Assembly (NCBI RefSeq): GCF_014621695.1
Contig: NZ_CP061281.1
Span: 2,294,001-2,358,000 of the forward strand
DNA from: Streptomyces xanthii
Lineage (GTDB): Bacteria > Actinomycetota > Actinomycetes > Streptomycetales > Streptomycetaceae
DNA length: 64,000 nucleotides
Direction: 5' to 3'
Part shown: positions 10,914 through 19,467 of the stretch, in pieces
Numbering within the stretch: the first letter of the stretch is position 1
Layout of the letters: each line of letters opens with the position of its first letter
The notes under the pieces: generated by a model
Told to the model about the DNA's origin: nothing
Databases searched by the model: none
What the model saw: only the letters and a program-made list of their open reading frames with translations
Position numbers and translations under genes: made by a program

Positions 10914-11252
10914 GTGCCCCAGTTCGACCCAGCCGCGTCCATGGATCTCACCGATGATCCGGTCCGGCAGCGCCTCTTACGGAAAGCCCTCGAAACCTTC
11001 CGGCGCGGCGACGGTGGACCCGTCCTGGAGGAGATGGCGCGCGAGGTGCTCACCGGCCGCGTGAGCCTGCGCGAGGCCTGCCTCGTCCCCGCGTACGCCG
11101 AGGCCACCATCGACCGTGCCGGGGAGTTCCGGCGCCGGTGGGCCGCCATGTCCGACTCCGAGCGTCATGTTCTGGCCCGGGAGGGCGAGTTGGAGACAGA
11201 GCGCGAGCGGGATCGCATGCGCGAAGAACGCGCGTCCCGCTACGCCCGCTGA
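10914..11252 (+). CDS. small helical protein with TTA codon, leader of WXG100-like cassette
   Basis: A 112-residue acidic/basic, predicted all-helical protein with no recognised domain. The start chosen is the GTG at 10914, 4 bases after AGGAGG; an ATG at 10941 is the fallback. The C-terminal third is a charged helix rich in Glu and Arg (EREREDRMREER-like). Codon 22 is TTA (10977-10979), the rare leucine codon that in Streptomyces needs the bldA tRNA, so expression may be confined to development. It precedes the two WXG100-like genes by 40 bases, so a chaperone or regulatory role for them is conceivable but unproven. Confidence 0.7.
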   Translation: MPQFDPAASMDLTDDPVRQRLLRKALETFRRGDGGPVLEEMAREVLTGRVSLREACLVPAYAEATIDRAGEFRRRWAAMSDSERHVLAREGELETERERDRMREERASRYAR

Positions 11253-11292
11253 TCACCTCCACCCACCCGTTCCGGACCCGGAGACCCCCCAC

Positions 11293-12258
11293 ATGACGCT
11301 CGCCGTCGATCCCACCGACCTGACCGGATTCACGACCCTGGTCCATCGCGCGGCCCAGGGCTTCAGGACCGCGCTTCGCTTCCTGGCCGGCCACACCGTC
11401 ATCGACTGCGCTGTCGCAGCGACGACTTGGGGCCTGGCCCACGACGACCACCTGCGCCACCTGCGTGCGGCCAGAGAGACCCTGACCCGCTTCGGCGCAC
11501 TCCTGGACGCCTCGCGCCGCGAGCTCGACGAGACGGCCCGGTGGTACCGGTCCGTCACCCCGAGGGAGGCCCAGGAGTTCGACGCCGCGTATCCGGGGAC
11601 GCGCCGGGGCCCGCTCCCCCGCCAACGCCCCAGCGGGAGCACGTCCTTTCAGGACGTCTGCGACGCCACGGCACACCTGAAGCCCTCATCGTTCCCTCCG
11701 CACCTCCAGGACGCCAAGCTGCCGCCCGCCGAACGGGCCGTGCGCACGCCCTACGACGTGGACGTGCCCGGCACGGTCGCGCACTGGCTGACCGGCGACT
11801 GGCGCGGCTATCTGGCCTGCGCCGACGCATGGGACCGGCTGGGCGACTTCTGCGACGCGTCCGCCAAGAACATCCGGCACGGGAACGACGTGCTCGGCCT
11901 GACCTGGCGCGGCCATGCGGCCGATGCCGCGTGGCGGCACTTCGAGCGCCTCGCCACGGCTCTGGAGGCCGCCGGCGACACGTTCCACTCCCTGCGGGAG
12001 CACTACGCGGGCATCGCGGAAACGGTGTTCTCCTTCGCCGCCCTCGCGCGCAACGCCGTCGCCCGGATCTGCGCCCGCCCGACGGAATCGGCGGTCGCCG
12101 AGTACCGCGAACTCGTGAATCACTACGAGAACGTCCTGGTCGAGGTGGCCACGGCCGTGGGTACGGGCGGATGCCTGACGCAGTTCATGGCGGACGACCT
12201 GAAGAGATTCCCCACCGCTGCCCATGCCCACAAGCCCCTTCAGGGAGCCACCACATGA
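11293..12258 (+). CDS. WXG100-like secreted/contact protein 1
   Basis: A 321-residue, mostly helical protein. It contains a GLTWRGHAADAAW motif (about residues 205-217), the WxG helix-turn-helix signature typical of type VII (ESX) secretion substrates, flanked by long helices. The N-terminal 100 residues form another helical hairpin. It is a clear paralogue of the next gene (shared VAHWLTGDW/VANWLVGDW, IRHGNDVLGL/LRHGNEVLGL and FHSLRE/FHSLRD) but lacks that gene's hydrophobic segment. The ATG at 11293 begins right after ACCCCCCAC with no strong SD. Its stop overlaps the next start by four bases (ATGA), indicating translational coupling. Role unknown. Confidence 0.75.
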   Translation: MTLAVDPTDLTGFTTLVHRAAQGFRTALRFLAGHTVIDCAVAATTWGLAHDDHLRHLRAARETLTRFGALLDASRRELDETARWYRSVTPREAQEFDAAYPGTRRGPLPRQRPSGSTSFQDVCDATAHLKPSSFPPHLQDAKLPPAERAVRTPYDVDVPGTVAHWLTGDWRGYLACADAWDRLGDFCDASAKNIRHGNDVLGLTWRGHAADAAWRHFERLATALEAAGDTFHSLREHYAGIAETVFSFAALARNAVARICARPTESAVAEYRELVNHYENVLVEVATAVGTGGCLTQFMADDLKRFPTAAHAHKPLQGATT

Positions 12259-13379
12259 CACTCGCCGTCGAAGCCGACGATCTCCATTCCTATGCGCGTC
12301 TCGTCCGGCGCGCCGGGGAGGACTGCGGAAACGGGCTGACCTATCTGGACAAGAGCACGAGCATCGGATTCTCCGTTTCCGGGGAAGCCTGGAATCTAGT
12401 GATCGGTGACCACGCGGAGAAAGTGCGGCAGGCCACGGATGTGCTGAGCCGGTTCGGGGTGATCCTGCGCGGATCCGAGAAAGAGCTGCGCAAATCGGCG
12501 TCGTGGTACCGGACCGTGGACCTGGGGCGGGCCCGCGCGCTCGACGCCACGTATCCCGGCGCGGGGGCCACCAGGCCGGTCGTACGGCCCCGGCCGCACG
12601 GTGGGGCCGATTTCGGAGACGTACGCGATGCCTCCGGTCGGCTCGTCTCCGGCGGCGGAGGCGACAGCTGGGTCTCCGGACACGCCCGCGAGCTCGCCTT
12701 CGCCCCGGTCAACAAGGGCGTCGGCTCACTGCTCGACCTGGGAAGCATCTCCGCGTTGGCGAACGAGGGCCTGAAGTACGCCTTCGACTTCGACGTCCTC
12801 GGCACCGTCGCCAATTGGCTCGTCGGCGACTGGCAGGAGTACTCCGACTGCGCTGACGCCTGGAACTGCCTGGGCAACATGTGCGCCGACGCGGCGGAGA
12901 ATCTGCGGCACGGGAACGAAGTGCTGGGGCTCTCGTGGAGGGGAAATGCCGCAGACGCGGCGTGGATGTACTTCGACCGGACGGCGGCCAAGTTCGATAC
13001 GGCCCGAGACGCCTTTCATTCCCTACGTGACGATTACGTCGGAGTCGCAGAAATCGTCTTCTCGTTCGCCGACTTCGTGAAGGGCGCCGTCGCCAGGCTT
13101 TGCGATGAGGCGGTGGAAGCGGCCATCGCTGCCGCGGCCTCCGCCGCTGTTGCGGTATCCGGCGTCGGGATTCTCGGCTCGTTCGTCGGTGCCGCCATCG
13201 CTGCCGAACGGGTGGCCGCGATGGTCAAGACGTACGGGGAACTGGTCGATCGGTACGAGTCCCTGCTGCTCGCGCTGACCGCCGCGCTCGGAGTAGCAGG
13301 AATCGCCACCGTGACTCTCTGCAATGAGCTCAAGCGATTCCCGGTAATCGGCGGCAGTTACGACAACAAACTCGTGTGA
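12255..13379 (+). CDS. WXG100-like protein 2 with hydrophobic segment
   Basis: A 374-residue paralogue of the preceding gene. It has the same helical N-terminal region, the WxG motif GLSWRGNAADAAW and a shared C-terminal LKRFP segment. It differs by an Ala/Val/Gly-rich hydrophobic stretch (about residues 280-315) that could be one or two membrane-spanning helices. Such architecture resembles large WXG100/LXG-type proteins that carry a pore-like or toxin region, but no known toxin domain is visible. Codon choice is less G/C-biased than in neighbouring core genes, suggesting later acquisition. It is coupled to the upstream gene by an ATGA overlap. Confidence 0.78.
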   Translation: MTLAVEADDLHSYARLVRRAGEDCGNGLTYLDKSTSIGFSVSGEAWNLVIGDHAEKVRQATDVLSRFGVILRGSEKELRKSASWYRTVDLGRARALDATYPGAGATRPVVRPRPHGGADFGDVRDASGRLVSGGGGDSWVSGHARELAFAPVNKGVGSLLDLGSISALANEGLKYAFDFDVLGTVANWLVGDWQEYSDCADAWNCLGNMCADAAENLRHGNEVLGLSWRGNAADAAWMYFDRTAAKFDTARDAFHSLRDDYVGVAEIVFSFADFVKGAVARLCDEAVEAAIAAAASAAVAVSGVGILGSFVGAAIAAERVAAMVKTYGELVDRYESLLLALTAALGVAGIATVTLCNELKRFPVIGGSYDNKLV

Positions 13380-13410
13380 CCCGGAAACGATCCAAGAATC
13401 GGAGCACCGC

Positions 13411-13626
13411 ATGAAGCTGCTGAACCGTGCCGAAACCAACGTGGAACGGAAGCATCGCTGGGCTGTCCTGACCCAAGCCTGGACGTCGCTCGTGATGATG
13501 CTGACCGTCACGTCCATGATCAGGCTCGGCAAGGTCTCCTTGCCGTTTGTCGCCCTGACCGTTGTCAGCGTCGGGTGTGCCCTGTACGGCGTCCACAGCC
13601 TGAGGTGCGGCCAGGAACGCCGGTAG
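13411..13626 (+). CDS. small two-helix membrane protein
   Basis: A 71-residue protein with a basic N-terminus (VERKHRW) and two predicted membrane helices (about residues 22-37 and 43-61), ending in a basic tail CGQERR. The ATG at 13411 follows CGGAGCACCGC, a fair ribosome site, 31 bases after the WXG100-like gene. Both ends therefore suggest it belongs to that cassette. Function unknown. An immunity-like or anchoring role next to a WXG100-type protein is only a guess. Confidence 0.62.
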   Translation: MKLLNRAETNVERKHRWAVLTQAWTSLVMMLTVTSMIRLGKVSLPFVALTVVSVGCALYGVHSLRCGQERR

Positions 13627-13657
13627 GCGAAGGCGCGGCGGAGATCACGCCTTCGCC
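13626..13657. terminator. bidirectional terminator between convergent genes
   Basis: A perfect 10-base inverted repeat, GGCGAAGGCG (13626-13635) and CGCCTTCGCC (13648-13657), with a 12-base loop spans the tail-to-tail junction of the small membrane protein and mnmA, even overlapping the last codons of mnmA. Confidence 0.65.
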
Positions 13658-14790
13658 GCCACCCGCTCCGTCGTCGCGATCGTCGCCGAGCCCACGACGC
13701 GTGTGTCGTCGTACAGGACGATCGCCTGGCCGGGGGCGACGCCGCGGACCGGGGTGGTGAAGCGGACGTGGAGTTCGTCGGCGAGGAGTTCCGCCGTGAC
13801 CTCGGTCTCGCCGCCGTGGGCGCGGAGTTGGGCCGTGTACGTGCCGGGGCCGGCCGGGGCCGCTCCGCACCAGCGGGGGCGGACGGCCGTGAGGGACGTG
13901 ACGTCGAGGGAGGCGGCTGGGCCGACCGTCACCGTGTTGGTCACCGGGGAGATGTCCAGGACGTAGCGCGGCTTGCCGTCGGCGGCCGGGGTGCCGATGC
14001 GCAGGCCCTTGCGCTGGCCGATGGTGTAGCCGAAGGCGCCCTCGTGGGTGCCGAGCTTGGTGCCGGCCTCGTCGACGATGTCGCCCTCGGCCTTGCCGAG
14101 CCGGGAGGCCAGGAAGCCCTGGGTGTCGCCGTCGGCAATGAAGCAGATGTCGTGGGAGTCGGGCTTCTTGGCGACCGCGAGGCCGCGCCGCTCCGCCTCC
14201 GCGCGGATCTCCTCCTTGGTGGTGACCGTGTCGCCGAGCGGGAACATCGCGTGGGCGAGCTGGCGGTCGTCGAGGACGCCGAGCACGTAGGACTGGTCCT
14301 TGGCCATGTCGGAGGCGCGGTGCAGCTCGCGCGTGCCGTCGGCGCCGACGAGGACCTTGGCGTAGTGCCCGGTGCACACCGCGTCGAAGCCGAGAGCGAG
14401 CGCCTTGTCGAGGAGCGCGGCGAACTTGATCTTCTCGTTGCAGCGCAGGCACGGGTTCGGCGTGCGGCCGGCCTCGTACTCGGCGATGAAGTCCTCGACG
14501 ACGTCCTCGCGGAAGCGCTCGGCGAGGTCCCACACGTAGAAGGGGATGCCGATGACGTCGGCGGCGCGGCGCGCGTCGCGGGAGTCCTCGATGGTGCAAC
14601 AGCCTCGGGCGCCGGTGCGGAAGGACTGCGGGTTCGCGGAGAGGGCGAGGTGGACGCCCGTCACGTCGTGGCCCGCCTCGGCGGCGCGGGCCGCGGCCAC
14701 GGCGGAGTCCACGCCGCCGGACATGGCGGCGAGCACGCGGAGGGGGCGGTCCTTCTCGGGGACGGGGGGCTGCGGCGTCTGCGAAGTCAT
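13645..14790 (-). CDS. mnmA: tRNA-specific 2-thiouridylase
   Basis: A 381-residue enzyme that adenylates and thiolates U34 of Lys, Glu and Gln tRNAs. The PP-loop [13 protein letters not shown] lies near residue 22. The nucleophilic cysteine is in [12 protein letters not shown] and the partner cysteine in [11 protein letters not shown]. The beta-barrel C-terminal domain is present. The ATG at 14790 is chosen because upstream in-frame sequence reads as non-protein. A cysteine desulfurase gene, the likely sulfur donor, lies upstream on the same strand, with the divergent amidase gene between them. Confidence 0.97.
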   Translation of the reverse strand: MTSQTPQPPVPEKDRPLRVLAAMSGGVDSAVAAARAAEAGHDVTGVHLALSANPQSFRTGARGCCTIEDSRDARRAADVIGIPFYVWDLAERFREDVVEDFIAEYEAGRTPNPCLRCNEKIKFAALLDKALALGFDAVCTGHYAKVLVGADGTRELHRASDMAKDQSYVLGVLDDRQLAHAMFPLGDTVTTKEEIRAEAERRGLAVAKKPDSHDICFIADGDTQGFLASRLGKAEGDIVDEAGTKLGTHEGAFGYTIGQRKGLRIGTPAADGKPRYVLDISPVTNTVTVGPAASLDVTSLTAVRPRWCGAAPAGPGTYTAQLRAHGGETEVTAELLADELHVRFTTPVRGVAPGQAIVLYDDTRVVGSATIATTERVAAKA

Positions 14791-14878
14791 AGCCCTAACA
14801 GGGTACGGGCCCGTGGGAACCGAATGCCCCGGAGATCCGTTCTGGATCTCGTAGGGGGAAGAACGGGGGCGGTGTCGC

Positions 14879-15568
14879 GTGGGTGAGCGGGGTTCGGGCA
14901 AGGCGAAGGGCCGGGACGGGGACCGGGTCGTCAGCCGGCGTGCGCTGATCGTCGGAGGCGCGGCGACGGCCGTGGGCGTGGGGCTGCTCGCGCGGGGTGA
15001 TCTGGCGCGGATGTGGTGGCAGGTCCCGGGGATCGACAAGCCGCGCAAGCCCGGCGAGGTGGACTTCAAGGGCGCGGAGTGGGTGGCGGCGGCCGCGGCG
15101 AACTGGCGGCGGGCGGACCGCCCGGCCGACTACACGATCGACCGGGTCGTCATCCATGTCACGCAGGGCAGCTACCAGGGCACGCTGAGGGTGTTCAAGG
15201 ATCCGTGGCACGGCGCGGCCGCGCACTACGTGGTGCGCAAGGACGGGCACATCGCGCAGATGATCCGCGAGCTGGACGTCGCGTTCCACGCGGGGAACAG
15301 GGACTACAACCAGCGCAGTGTCGGCATCGAGCACGAGGGCTTCGTGGACCGCCCGCAGGATTTCACGGACGCGATGTACGAGGCCTCGGCGCGGCTGACC
15401 GCGGGGATCTGCAGACGGTACGGGATACCCGTGGACCGGGAGCACATCGTCGGGCACGTCGAGGTGCCGGGCACGGACCACACGGATCCGGGGCCGCACT
15501 GGGACTGGAAGCGGTACATGCGGCTGGTGTGGGCCGCCCACGAGCGGGCGGGCGCGGCGAAGGCCTGA
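14879..15568 (+). CDS. N-acetylmuramoyl-L-alanine amidase (Ami_2/PGRP-like)
   Basis: A 229-residue exported amidase that should cleave the MurNAc-L-Ala bond of peptidoglycan. The N-terminus has a twin-Arg-like SRRALIVGG followed by a hydrophobic stretch (about residues 19-38), giving export or membrane anchoring. The catalytic domain shows the zinc ligands in VVIHVTQGS, the [17 protein letters not shown] segment and the [10 protein letters not shown] strand. The start is the GTG at 14879, with GGGGGCGGTG upstream. It is divergent from mnmA and convergent with the cysteine desulfurase gene. Confidence 0.93.
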   Translation: MGERGSGKAKGRDGDRVVSRRALIVGGAATAVGVGLLARGDLARMWWQVPGIDKPRKPGEVDFKGAEWVAAAAANWRRADRPADYTIDRVVIHVTQGSYQGTLRVFKDPWHGAAAHYVVRKDGHIAQMIRELDVAFHAGNRDYNQRSVGIEHEGFVDRPQDFTDAMYEASARLTAGICRRYGIPVDREHIVGHVEVPGTDHTDPGPHWDWKRYMRLVWAAHERAGAAKA

Positions 15569-15652
15569 GCCGGGCGGCTGGGCAGCCGGGCAGCACGGTT
15601 GCGGATCCGGCCCACCAGGCCTGCCGGGGCGCGGCACCTTCCGGCGGGCCGG

Positions 15653-15674
15653 GTCGGGCCGGGTCCGGCCCGAC
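15653..15674. terminator. strong G/C hairpin between convergent genes
   Basis: GTCGGGCCGG (15653-15662) and CCGGCCCGAC (15665-15674) form a perfect 10-base stem. It lies in the 247-base G/C-repeat-rich interval between the amidase and the cysteine desulfurase, so it can end both transcripts. The rest of 15569-15815 holds only low-complexity GGGACCGG-like repeats. Confidence 0.6.
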
Positions 15675-15815
15675 GCACACCGGGCGGGTGTCCGGGAGGA
15701 CTGGGGACCGGCGGGACCGGGGCCGGCGGGACCGGGGTTCAGCACCGGTCCGATTTGGCCGTCCGGCGTGGCCTCCCGGCTCGACCGAGTCCCGCCCGTC
15801 GCCCCGCGGAGCGGG

Positions 15816-16985
15816 TCAGGTGAGGCCCGCCGTGCGGGCGCGTTCCACCGCGGGACCGATCGCCTTCGCGACCGCTTCGACGTCCGCCGCCGTCGACGTG
15901 TGGCCGAGGGAGAAGCGGAGGGTGCCGCGGGCGAGGTCGGGGTCGGTGCCGGTGGCCAGGAGGACGTGGCTGGGCTGGGCGACGCCGGCGGTGCAGGCGG
16001 AGCCGGTCGAGCACTCGATGCCCTGCGCGTCCAGGAGCAGCAGCAGCGAGTCGCCCTCGCAGCCGGGGAAGGTGAAGTGCGCGTTGGCGGGCAGTCGGCC
16101 GCCGGGCGCCGGGTCGCCGCCGAGGATCGCCTCGGGGACGGCCGCGCGGACGGCGTCGACGAGGGCGTCGCGCAGGCCGCCGATCTCGCGGGCGAACCAG
16201 TCGCGCTGTTCGGCGGCGATCCGCCCGGCGGTGGCGAACGCGGCGATGGCCGGCACGTCGAGGGTGCCGGAGCGCACGTGCCGCTCCTGGCCGCCGCCGT
16301 GGAGTACGGGGACGGGGGCGTACTCGCGGCCGAGGAGCAGCGCGCCGATGCCGTAGGGGCCGCCGACCTTGTGTCCGGAGACGGTCATGGCCGCGAGCCC
16401 GGAGGCGGCGAAGTCGACGGGGAGCTGGCCGAAGGCCTGGACGGCGTCGGCGTGCAGCGGCACGGCGAACTCGCGGGCGACGTCGGCGAGTTCGTGGACG
16501 GGCTGGACGGTGCCGATCTCGTTGTTGGCCCACATGACGGTGGCGAGGGCGACGTCGTCCGGATTGCGCTCGACGACCTCGCGCAGCGCGGCGGCGTGGA
16601 CGCGGCCGTGGGAGTCGACGGGGAGGTACTCGACCGTGGCGCCCTCGTGCTCGGCGAGCCAGTGCACGGCGTCGAGGACGGCGTGGTGCTCGACGGGGCT
16701 GGCGAGGACGCGGGTGCGGGCCGGGTCGGCGGCGCGGCGCGCCCAGTACAGGCCCTTGACGGCGAGGTTGTCGGCCTCGGTTCCGCCGGAGGTGAAGACG
16801 ACCTCGCTGGGGCGGGCGCCGAGGGAGGCGGCGAGGGACTCGCGGGACTCCTCGACGGTGCGCCGGGCGCGGCGTCCCGCGGCGTGCAGGGACGAGGCGT
16901 TGCCGGTGACGGCGAGCTGGGCGGTCATCACCTCGACCGCCTCCGGAAGCATCGGAGTGGTCGCGGCGTGGTCGAGGTAAGCCAT
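15816..16985 (-). CDS. cysteine desulfurase family protein
   Basis: A 389-residue PLP enzyme of the NifS/IscS class that takes sulfur from cysteine as a persulfide. The N-terminal YLDHAATTP, the PLP-contacting [12 protein letters not shown], the Schiff-base lysine in [11 protein letters not shown] and the active cysteine in [10 protein letters not shown] are all present. The upstream position relative to mnmA on the same strand suggests it feeds tRNA 2-thiolation. The start chosen is the ATG at 16985; a GTG at 16994 would add three residues. It could equally serve Fe-S assembly, so no specific symbol is given. Confidence 0.94.
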   Translation of the reverse strand: MAYLDHAATTPMLPEAVEVMTAQLAVTGNASSLHAAGRRARRTVEESRESLAASLGARPSEVVFTSGGTEADNLAVKGLYWARRAADPARTRVLASPVEHHAVLDAVHWLAEHEGATVEYLPVDSHGRVHAAALREVVERNPDDVALATVMWANNEIGTVQPVHELADVAREFAVPLHADAVQAFGQLPVDFAASGLAAMTVSGHKVGGPYGIGALLLGREYAPVPVLHGGGQERHVRSGTLDVPAIAAFATAGRIAAEQRDWFAREIGGLRDALVDAVRAAVPEAILGGDPAPGGRLPANAHFTFPGCEGDSLLLLLDAQGIECSTGSACTAGVAQPSHVLLATGTDPDLARGTLRFSLGHTSTAADVEAVAKAIGPAVERARTAGLT

Positions 16986-17073
16986 GGTGGCCACGATTCT
17001 ACGAGTCCGCGGCCGGACCTCGGGAGCCGCGTGGGGTCCCGTCCCACGCGGGGCCCCGTCCGGGGGCGCGGGG

Positions 17074-17466
17074 TCAGCCCGCGATGCTCCAGGACAGGGT
17101 TCCGTCGGCGGCGATGAAGGAAGCGAGGACGACGAGGTCGGCGATACCCAGCGTGAGGCCGAGGAGGGCGCGGCCGCGCCGTGCGGTGCCGCGGATCAGG
17201 GCGAGTCCGGCGAGGACGATGGCGATCGGGCCGAGGAAGATGTTGAGGACGAGCAGGCCGACGAGGCCCAGGACGAAGGACGCGACGGCCATGCCGTCGG
17301 CGTCCCGGCGGCGCTCGGCCGCCTCCGCGCTCTCAGTGGCCTCGACGGTCTCAGCGGCCTCGGTGACCTCAGTGGTCTCAGTGACCTCACCGGACTCGGC
17401 GACCGCACCGGTCTCGGCCCCGGTCTCGATCTCGGTCTCGGACTTCTGCTCTGCGGTGAGCTGCAT
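17074..17466 (-). CDS. DUF4190-type small membrane protein with acidic N-terminal tail
   Basis: A 130-residue protein. The first ~45 residues are a degenerate Glu/Thr/Ala repeat. They are followed by the [15 protein letters not shown] helix, a [13 protein letters not shown] helix with [11 protein letters not shown] loop, and a final hydrophobic helix, the usual DUF4190 layout. Function unknown; such proteins are common in actinobacterial membranes. It lies 31 bases downstream of the 53-residue membrane protein gene, so both may be under the twin TetR-type operators further upstream. Confidence 0.82.
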   Translation of the reverse strand: MQLTAEQKSETEIETGAETGAVAESGEVTETTEVTEAAETVEATESAEAAERRRDADGMAVASFVLGLVGLLVLNIFLGPIAIVLAGLALIRGTARRGRALLGLTLGIADLVVLASFIAADGTLSWSIAG

Positions 17467-17497
17467 TTTCGGTACCCCCTGTATGGATGGACGGGTG

Positions 17498-17659
17498 TCA
17501 GACCTGGTGACGGCGGCGGGTGTGGCGCTCGCGGACCGCGAAGACGATCAGCCAGACGGAGATCACGGCGGCGGCGACCAGGGTGAAGGAGAGCGGGGCG
17601 TGGGCCACGGTGCCGAGGGCGAAGCCCAGGAGCAGGAGGGCCGCTACGAGGAACAGCAT
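17498..17659 (-). CDS. 53-residue membrane protein divergent from TetR regulator
   Basis: A very short gene, MLFLVAALLLLGFAL at the start, then a second hydrophobic segment (FTLVAAAVISVWLIVFAV) and a basic tail RERHTRRRHQV. Two membrane helices are predicted. The ATG at 17659 follows CTGAGAGGTTCTCC, a good GAGAGG ribosome site. It faces the TetR-family gene across a 100-base interval holding two matching operators, so it is the obvious candidate target together with the DUF4190 gene behind it. Function unknown. Confidence 0.72.
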   Translation of the reverse strand: MLFLVAALLLLGFALGTVAHAPLSFTLVAAAVISVWLIVFAVRERHTRRRHQV

Positions 17660-17679
17660 GGAGAACCTCTCAGGTTTGG

Positions 17680-17695
17680 GTTACAACTGTTCACT
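17680..17695. promoter_or_regulatory. FabR/DesT-type operator 1
   Basis: GTTACAACTGTTCACT; read on the other strand, AGTGAACAGTTGTAAC. This matches the left half and core of the palindrome AGTGAACAnnTGTTCACT that I associate with FabR/DesT-like TetR regulators. The core 10-mer ACAACTGTTC is repeated in inverse orientation in operator 2. It sits 21 bases ahead of the 53-residue membrane protein gene. Confidence 0.6.
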
Positions 17696-17735
17696 GACTC
17701 TTGAGTCTAACTCTCCCACCGGGTTCCCAATTACG

Positions 17736-17754
17736 GAGAACAGTTGTTAACTGG
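17736..17754. promoter_or_regulatory. FabR/DesT-type operator 2
   Basis: GGAGAACAGTTGTTAACTG, a near palindrome around AACAGTTGTT and a second match to the same consensus. It ends 6 bases before the ATG of the TetR-family gene and overlaps its ribosome-binding region, as expected for autoregulation. Confidence 0.6.
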
Positions 17755-17759
17755 ATGAC

Positions 17760-18383
17760 ATGAGTCACACCCTCGGCATCCGGCAGGCCCAGAAGCAGAA
17801 GACACGGCAGGCGCTGCTCGACGCGGCGCTCGAGCTGCTGGCGGACCAGAGCCTGAGCAGCCTGGGCCTGCGCGAGGTCACGCGCGCGGTGGGCGTGGCC
17901 CCGACCGCGTTCTACCGGCACTTCGACAGCACGGCCGATCTCGGCGTCGCCCTGGTCGAGGAGGCGCTCGGCAGCCTGCACGCGATGATCCGCGACCAGC
18001 TGACGGCGACCTGGGACAGCGACGAACGGATCGCGCGCACCGTCGAGTTGATCGTCCGGCACGTCGCCGCGCACCCGGCGCACGTCCGCTTCCTCGCGCG
18101 CGAGCGGTTCGGCGGGGTGCAGCCCGTGCGCGAGGCGATCGGCGCGCAGCTCGCGCAGTTCGTCGACGAGGTGCGCGACGCGCTGGCCCTGGAGCCCGAG
18201 TCGGCCGGCTGGAACGAGGAGGACCTGTCGATGCTGGCGCGGCTCTACGTCGACCACATGATGCAGACGGCCGCCGAACTGCTCACCACGCCCCCCGAGG
18301 ACCTCCCCCGCGTCACGGATCTGGCCGAGCGTCAGCTGCGGCTGATCACCCTCGGCGGCCGCCACTGGCTCGACGGGGCCTGA
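17760..18383 (+). CDS. TetR-family regulator, FabR/DesT-like
   Basis: A 207-residue repressor. The N-terminal helix-turn-helix is LGLREVTRAVGVAPTAFYRHF (split around residues 36-56, ending in the YRHF seal). The ligand-binding part shares FLARERFGG, the ExxxL VEEAL pattern and a final LRLITLGGRHW with E. coli FabR and Pseudomonas DesT, which sense unsaturated acyl-CoA or acyl-ACP. I infer a similar lipid-sensing role. Two operator-like sequences lie between it and the divergent membrane protein. The gene ends 6 bases before the convergent WYL gene. Confidence 0.88.
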   Translation: MSHTLGIRQAQKQKTRQALLDAALELLADQSLSSLGLREVTRAVGVAPTAFYRHFDSTADLGVALVEEALGSLHAMIRDQLTATWDSDERIARTVELIVRHVAAHPAHVRFLARERFGGVQPVREAIGAQLAQFVDEVRDALALEPESAGWNEEDLSMLARLYVDHMMQTAAELLTTPPEDLPRVTDLAERQLRLITLGGRHWLDGA

Positions 18384-18389
18384 GCCCGG

Positions 18390-19367
18390 TCAGGCCGGCT
18401 CACCCTCGCCGGCCTGGTACATCTGCGTGACCTCCGCCGCGCACCGCGCCAGTTCGGCCCGCACCTCCGGCGGTTCGAGGACCTCCACGGCGGTGCCGAA
18501 CGGGAGCAGGGTGCGGGCGGCGCCCAGGACCCCGTAGGCGAGCCGGACCGTGATCCACTCGGCGTCGGTGTCGGGGTCGGGGTGGTCGAGCAGGGAGTTC
18601 GCGCACATGCGCAGGAAGAGGTCGTAGCGACTGCGGTGGACGCGGGCGACGACCTCCAGGCCGCCGGGACGCTGCTCGACGCGCTTCTTCAACACCGCCC
18701 ATACGTCGGCGAGTTCGACCCCTTTGCGACGGCGCACCGGCGCGTCCGTGACCCGTGCCTCGCGCATGCGGTCGGCGCGGAAGAGGCGGGGCACGCCCCG
18801 GCGGTCGGCGATCAGGTACCAGACGCCCGCCTTGGAGACGAGGCCGTACGGGTCGACGGTGTAGGTGCGGAGGGTCTCGGTGCCGCTGTGCCGGTAGCGG
18901 ATCCGCAGGCGGCGCTCGGTGAACACGGCGTCCTGGAGCGCGCTGACGTCGACCTCGCGGTGCGGCGGGCCCATCCAGCGCGAGGACTCCACGAGGATGC
19001 GGCGGCTGGTCAACTCGGCTGCGGGCCGGTGCGGTTCGGGCAGGGCCGCCATCACCTTGCGCAGTGCCGAGCCGAACGCCGCGTCGAGCCCGAGCGCGCT
19101 GTGGGCGCCCTGCGCGGCGAGGATGAACAGGGCGCGGGACTCGTCGGCGGTCAGCCCGGTGACATCGGTGCGGTAGCCGGGCAGAAGCGCGATGCCGCCG
19201 TGCCGGCCGCGCTCCGCGAACACGGGCACACCGGCCGCGGAGAGGGCCTCGACGTCGCGGTAGATGGTGCGGACCGACACCTCAAGACGCTCGGCGAGTT
19301 CGGGGGCGGGGACCCGGCCGCGGGTCTGGAGCAGCAGGAGGATCGAGAGCAGGCGGTCGGACTTCAC
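18390..19367 (-). CDS. HTH-WYL domain transcriptional regulator
   Basis: A 325-residue regulator. An N-terminal winged helix (LLLQTRGRVPAPELAERL, VRTIYRDVEAL, residues ~10-45) is followed by a WYL domain (VWYLIADRRGV near 190, LFRADRMREARV) and a C-terminal WCX-like extension. WYL domains bind nucleic acid or small ligands; Streptomyces members are usually local repressors. It diverges from a TIGR03086-type gene across 100 bases containing a TGAC/GTCA palindrome, which is the likely shared operator. Confidence 0.93.
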   Translation of the reverse strand: MKSDRLLSILLLLQTRGRVPAPELAERLEVSVRTIYRDVEALSAAGVPVFAERGRHGGIALLPGYRTDVTGLTADESRALFILAAQGAHSALGLDAAFGSALRKVMAALPEPHRPAAELTSRRILVESSRWMGPPHREVDVSALQDAVFTERRLRIRYRHSGTETLRTYTVDPYGLVSKAGVWYLIADRRGVPRLFRADRMREARVTDAPVRRRKGVELADVWAVLKKRVEQRPGGLEVVARVHRSRYDLFLRMCANSLLDHPDPDTDAEWITVRLAYGVLGAARTLLPFGTAVEVLEPPEVRAELARCAAEVTQMYQAGEGEPA

Positions 19368-19400
19368 GTCCTCAGCGTCCCGCAGATCGGCCGGAAATGC

Positions 19401-19415
19401 TGACGGAACCTGTCA
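19401..19415. promoter_or_regulatory. WYL-regulator operator candidate
   Basis: TGACGGAACCTGTCA, an imperfect palindrome of the TGAC...GTCA kind often seen near YafY/WYL regulators, is embedded in CTGACGGAACCTGTCAGG. It is 34 bases upstream of the WYL start and about 53 bases upstream of the divergent gene. Confidence 0.45.
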
Positions 19416-19467
19416 GGTAAGGCGGCCATTCTCCGGGTACTGCCGTTCCTGCCGAGGAGAGATCACC

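Noticed and set aside
14791..15069. N-terminal extension of mnmA
   Set aside because: The sequence before the ATG at 14790 is low-complexity and overlaps the divergent amidase gene.
15575..15760. Possible small gene or RNA in the amidase/desulfurase gap
   Set aside because: Only G/C-rich low-complexity repeats and a terminator stem are present; no start, SD or conserved motif.
17330..17450. Possible microsatellite or CRISPR-like repeat
   Set aside because: The repeats (variants of GTGGCCTC) are degenerate and encode the Glu/Thr-rich tail of the DUF4190 protein.
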